From the NCBI GenBank assembly GCA_039029315.1, contig JBCCGK010000073.1:1-63946 (forward strand): DNA of 63,946 nt, given 5' to 3'. The notes beneath the pieces were generated by a model. It was not told where the DNA came from and searched no databases. It saw nothing but the letters and a program-made list of their open reading frames with translations. The position numbers were made by a program, and so were the translations under genes. This stretch comes from JBCCCJ01 sp039029315. Lineage in GTDB: Bacteria; Bacteroidota; Bacteroidia; J057. This document shows positions 60,298 to 63,946 of the stretch, in pieces (position 1 is the first letter of the stretch; every line of letters starts with the position of its first letter).

Positions 60298-62152
60298 CAA
60301 GAATATTTTCCTTTGGCAAGGAGATGTTTCGGAATTCATATCTTCCTTGCTTATCAGTTTGGGTGGAATATCCGTAAGCTTTTACTGTAGCTCCTTTCAC
60401 AAGATTCCCTTCCCAATCCGTTACAGTTCCACCTATTCGAGTTTGATCTGCCGCATATGGTTGTGGCAATACTTCCTGATCCTTGATTTGTTTCCAGGCG
60501 AATCGTCGCCAGCCAGCTGTCATCAATAGATAGTCGAGGGCGATTTCTGCCTTTTCTTCTTCTGGGTCAAAATAGAAGTTGGGCTCCTCAATTTTTCCTT
60601 TCAAATCAGACTCCACCAGCATCCAGGATAGAATGTTGCTGGACTTATCATCGGCGAAGCTAAGCAATTGATCATCGGTTACAGAGAGGGACAAATCTGC
60701 AGGTATGGGCATGCCTTTCTCATCACTGACTCTGATGCTCAGTTCTACTTCTTCTCTTGGTAGGTAGCGCTCTTTGTTGGTACGAATATCGATCTTGAGT
60801 TGCTTGTGCCGATTGACAAAGGCTAGTCGCTCACATCTTTCAATTCCTTTTTCGTCAAATAGGGTAAACTGGGCCACTCCAATGGGGAAATTCGAAGCTG
60901 GAATGCGCAATTGACGACCAGAAGGACTGAGATGAACTTCGGTAGCATAATAGACTTTGCCACGGACCATGCCTACCAGCGATAATGTTTCTGTTTCGGT
61001 AGAATGAATCTGAAGACTGATGTCGTTCTCATCTACCTCCCGAACGGACAGTGCAAATCCCCGAGGGAGTGCTTCTGGTAGGGGAAACACCTCTTCTACT
61101 CCTGCTGGTTCTGTCAGTTTCACAGAATAGGATTGCCATCTGGCTGGAATCAAATCGATGGCTCCCATGCCCATATGATAGCTACTGAAGGAGGCGACTT
61201 CCTGTCCATCCTCATTCAGGACCACGCCTTTCACATCTGCGGGTTTTCCAAATTCATTCAAGGCCTTGAAAGCAATTCTTCCAGGCAGGCCATGAACCAT
61301 GTCGCCTCCTTCTGGATAAAAACTCATGAAGACCTGGTTCAACACAATGGGAACGGAACGAGAGATGGACTCTGTTTGTCCCTGATAGTTGATCATGACA
61401 TTGAGCAGGCCATCATTGGTTTCCAGATCTTGAGGAAGGAGGAACCTGATATTGGCTTTGCCTGATTGGTTGCTGCGTTCAAGATCCTGAACCAGCGTTT
61501 CGCCATTCAGACTCACTACATAATTGAATTCATGGTGTGCCAAAGGCTTGTTTTCATTGGTATGGAGGTCGAGTTCTGCTGTAACTTCTGCGCCTGCGCC
61601 ATAGGCTTCCCGTTCGAAATCCAGTTTCATTTTCAATCGAGGCAATACGACTGCCTGAACCTGCAATTCCTTTTCAAATATGGCAGGTCTTGGATCGTTT
61701 TTTTGCCAATTGGTATATACTTTCAATTTGTACAAGCCGCCAGCTGCTGCTTCAGGAATGTTGAAATCTCCTTTGGTCGCGCCTTCACTCACCTGAAGTT
61801 GGTATTCCTGCTCGATGGTTCCCTTGGGATTGAGTAACTCAACACGCAATACATCGCTGACATCGGATGCCGTGAAGTCAATCCCGTCTCTCATATAAGC
61901 ACTGAACCAAATCGTCTCTCCTGGCTTGTAGAAGGGCTTGTCTGTCTGAACATAGACTCTTTCTTCCTGTTTGTTTTGGTGAAATTGTTCGATCTTTTCC
62001 AACAACTCTTCCAGAAATGGATTGAGTCTGGGATGCTCAAATGGTTTTCCTCCTGTCAGTGCCCAGACTGACACCAGTAAGAAAAATCCCATTGAAGCGA
62101 AGGTCATGCGGGTGAATTGTAATTTCATAAGAGGTAGTTGATTGCGAATCAT
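60294..62152 (-). pseudogene. N-terminal part of interrupted alpha-2-macroglobulin-like gene
   Basis: The 5' part of the gene completed at 22356-25699. The frame opens at ATG 62152 or, better for the signal peptide, ATG 62128 (MKLQFTRMTFASMGFFLLVSVWALTGG). MG2 signature VYVQTDKPFYKPGETIWFSAYMRDG follows, then further macroglobulin-type beta domains and, at the end, a CarboxypepD_reg-like domain (IGGTVTDWEGNLVKGATVKAYGYSTQTDKQGRYEF). As it stands, translation would run 18 codons into the prophage and stop at 60239. The truncated product would be exported but lacks the thioester domain. Confidence 0.87.
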
Positions 62153-62593
62153 TTAGACAAAGAGATCCCAGGCAGAAGCTCCGAAGAGTTTCCTCAGTCA
62201 GGGCCTCGCCTGAAGGGATCCGTACACCTGATTTTCCTGAATAGAGAGGGAGCTGGACTGGATTCCACAAAAGGGAAGTATTTTTTTCTTCAGGAAATGG
62301 AAAATTTATGCTGGATTCTGCGTCTGATGGATGAGTCTGTGAGCGTTAAGTGTCTGATAATTAATTGATTGCTTCTTTCTTTTGTATTTTTGTGCCATTT
62401 CTTGTCATCTCAATTCAAGAAACTTGCCAGGAGAGAGGGGGCGATTTTTCGCTTCAGTCGCTCAGCAGGAAGTGGAACGCTTCAGGAAACGGCTATCTCT
62501 TTCTTCTACATTGAGTATGGAATTATCAGATCCCAATCGTAATTTCCCTTTTTTCATTTACCTTCGAGGGTCGTCCATTCCCACCACCCCACT
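62153..62593. other. 441-bp intergenic region between divergent genes
   Basis: This lies between the interrupted gene (-) and hemW (+). Short frames here lack coding character. It should hold both promoters. I see no RNA gene or strong repeat. Confidence 0.4.
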
Positions 62594-63739
62594 ATGCCAG
62601 GCCTCTACGTCCATATCCCCTTTTGCCGCAAAGCCTGCGTTTACTGCGATTTTCACTTTGTGACGAATATGCAGCGAACAGGCGACATGGTGGATGCGAT
62701 TCTCCAGGAAGCAGAACTGCGCCAGGACTTTCTGGAGCCATCTAGCCCTTTGCATAGCCTGTATTTCGGTGGAGGAACCCCTAGCGTATTGTCTCCGCAA
62801 GAATTGAGTCGCCTAATCCAGGGGGTGAAACAGCACTATCCACTAGCCCCTGCTGCAGAGATTACTCTAGAAGCCAATCCTGATGATCTGACGAAGGCTT
62901 ATCTAAGCCATCTGCTTGAATCTGGCATCAATCGTCTGAGCATCGGCACACAATCATTCCGGGAGCCAGACTTGCAATGGATGAATCGCAGCCATGATGC
63001 TGAGCAAGCCATTCAGTCGGTGTCCCGTGCACAGCACCTGGGCTTTCATAATATCTCCATCGACTTGATTTTTGGCCTCCCAAATATGGATCTGGATGCC
63101 TGGAAAGCCAATCTGGAACAAGCCATTTCTCTGGACATTCCTCATTTATCTGTCTATGCCCTGACTGTAGAGGAGAAAACAGCGCTGGATGTTCAAGTCC
63201 GACAAGGCAAGGTTCTGATTCCACAGGATGAGGCCTACAAGGAACAATTTTTGATGGCTCACACATGCCTTGAGCAGGCGGGCTACCAACATTATGAACT
63301 TTCCAACTATGCCAAACCCGGCAGGCAGGCAGTTCACAACAGCAATTATTGGAATCGGGTTCCCTATCTGGGGCTAGGGCCTTCTGCGCATGGATTTGAT
63401 GGCAACGTGCGCTATTGGAATCAGGCCAACAATAGCCGCTATCTCAAAAGCTTGACACAAGGACATATACCCTCAGAAGGGCAGGAACGCCTCTCCTTGG
63501 TGGACCATTATCATGAATACCTCATGACTCACCTCCGCCGGGATTGTGGCATCGATGCAGCCTTGATCCAACACGCATGGATGGAAGACTGGGAAGATCA
63601 ATTTGCCCCTATTCTACAAAAATACCAATCTGAAGGACTCATGCAGCGAACAGACAAGCGATACGTTCTTTCGCCGGAGGGATGGATAATCTCAGATCGG
63701 ATCACTGCTGACCTATTTGTGGAGGAGAAAGAGAAATAA
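62594..63739 (+). CDS. hemW: HemW-like radical SAM protein
   Basis: 381 residues. The N-terminal LYVHIPFCRKACVYCDFHF has the radical SAM cluster motif CxxxCxxC (C11, C15, C18), then LYFGGGTPSVLS (SAM-binding) and ITLEANPDDLT, INRLSIGTQSFREPDLQWMNRSHD, typical of HemW (formerly called oxygen-independent coproporphyrinogen III oxidase-like). HemW is a haem-binding chaperone that passes haem to respiratory proteins; the extra Cys of true HemN (CxxxCxxCxC) is replaced by Phe. The C-terminal HemN_C domain is present. Length is normal. Confidence 0.92.
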   Translation: MPGLYVHIPFCRKACVYCDFHFVTNMQRTGDMVDAILQEAELRQDFLEPSSPLHSLYFGGGTPSVLSPQELSRLIQGVKQHYPLAPAAEITLEANPDDLTKAYLSHLLESGINRLSIGTQSFREPDLQWMNRSHDAEQAIQSVSRAQHLGFHNISIDLIFGLPNMDLDAWKANLEQAISLDIPHLSVYALTVEEKTALDVQVRQGKVLIPQDEAYKEQFLMAHTCLEQAGYQHYELSNYAKPGRQAVHNSNYWNRVPYLGLGPSAHGFDGNVRYWNQANNSRYLKSLTQGHIPSEGQERLSLVDHYHEYLMTHLRRDCGIDAALIQHAWMEDWEDQFAPILQKYQSEGLMQRTDKRYVLSPEGWIISDRITADLFVEEKEK

Positions 63740-63946
63740 TCCAAGCTTCTATTTGGCGTGCAGGACATCGCATACAGCATATGAATTGGAAAATGTAGAA
63801 TATAAACCCACTTTCCCACTCAAGAAACTGAGAAGTTGTATTTTCGAGCCTTAAGACTTCGAAAGTATGGTAGTTCACAAACAAGGTAGCCAAAATGGCT
63901 ACGAAAGCAAACGGCTGGATCACTTGGGTTTGGTTTCTGGCATGTA
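63740..63946. other. non-coding right edge of window
   Basis: No gene is supported here; short minus-strand frames have no coding character. No terminator hairpin was recognised after hemW. Confidence 0.4.

Noticed and set aside
62037..62270. 77-codon minus-strand frame upstream of the interrupted gene
   Set aside because: It overlaps the signal-peptide start of the macroglobulin-like gene in another frame and shows no coding character.

Overview
The window is a stretch of a Bacteroidota chromosome. The evidence is a TonB-dependent receptor with an N-terminal CarboxypepD_reg-like domain, a DUF4249 lipoprotein beside it, and a secreted beta-helix protein ending in a type IX secretion (T9SS) type A sorting domain. 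Gene starts show almost no Shine-Dalgarno signal, and the one clear promoter has the Bacteroidetes -7 form TAnnTTTG. The window does not allow a genus call.

Region 1-25.7 kb is ordinary host chromosome: small membrane proteins, the receptor/lipoprotein pair, a Tat-exported pirin, a globin, an orphan TPR histidine kinase, secreted hypotheticals, an AraC regulator coupled to a methyltransferase, a BNR-repeat lipoprotein, the T9SS cargo protein, YwbE, and an oligopeptidase B-like S9 peptidase. Its intergenic DNA holds several repeat structures, including a 166-bp fold-back (MITE-like) element.

Region 25,700-60,293 is a complete-looking 34.6-kb Mu-like transposable prophage with a contractile tail. 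It sits inside a large host gene for an alpha-2-macroglobulin-like protein read on the minus strand. The N-terminal part of that gene lies at 60.29-62.15 kb and the C-terminal part at 22.36-25.70 kb. Removing the prophage and one copy of a 4-bp duplication (GAAA) joins the halves in frame as one 1,732-codon protein. The prophage ends carry related inverted transposase sites, spaced asymmetrically as in phage Mu.

Prophage layout: repressor (-) and Cro-like gene (+) around an operator/promoter; transposition genes (MuA-like transposase, MuB-like ATPase); a DnaA-domain-IV-like protein; DUF3164, zinc-ribbon and GemA-like genes; a middle region of ASCH, ATPase, small unknown, HNH, transglycosylase and MazG-like genes; a double hairpin; then a minus-strand block read leftward from about 44.3 kb (terminase, gp36-like, portal, MuF, gpG-like, small and membrane proteins); and a plus-strand block read rightward from the same divergent region (protease, capsid, sheath, tube, chaperone, tape measure, baseplate, fibres). 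Two A-homopolymers are candidate -1 frameshift sites: tail chaperone and portal/MuF. Prophage DNA is strongly depleted in CpG compared with the host DNA.

After the prophage come the promoter-proximal half of the interrupted gene, a 441-bp gap and hemW.
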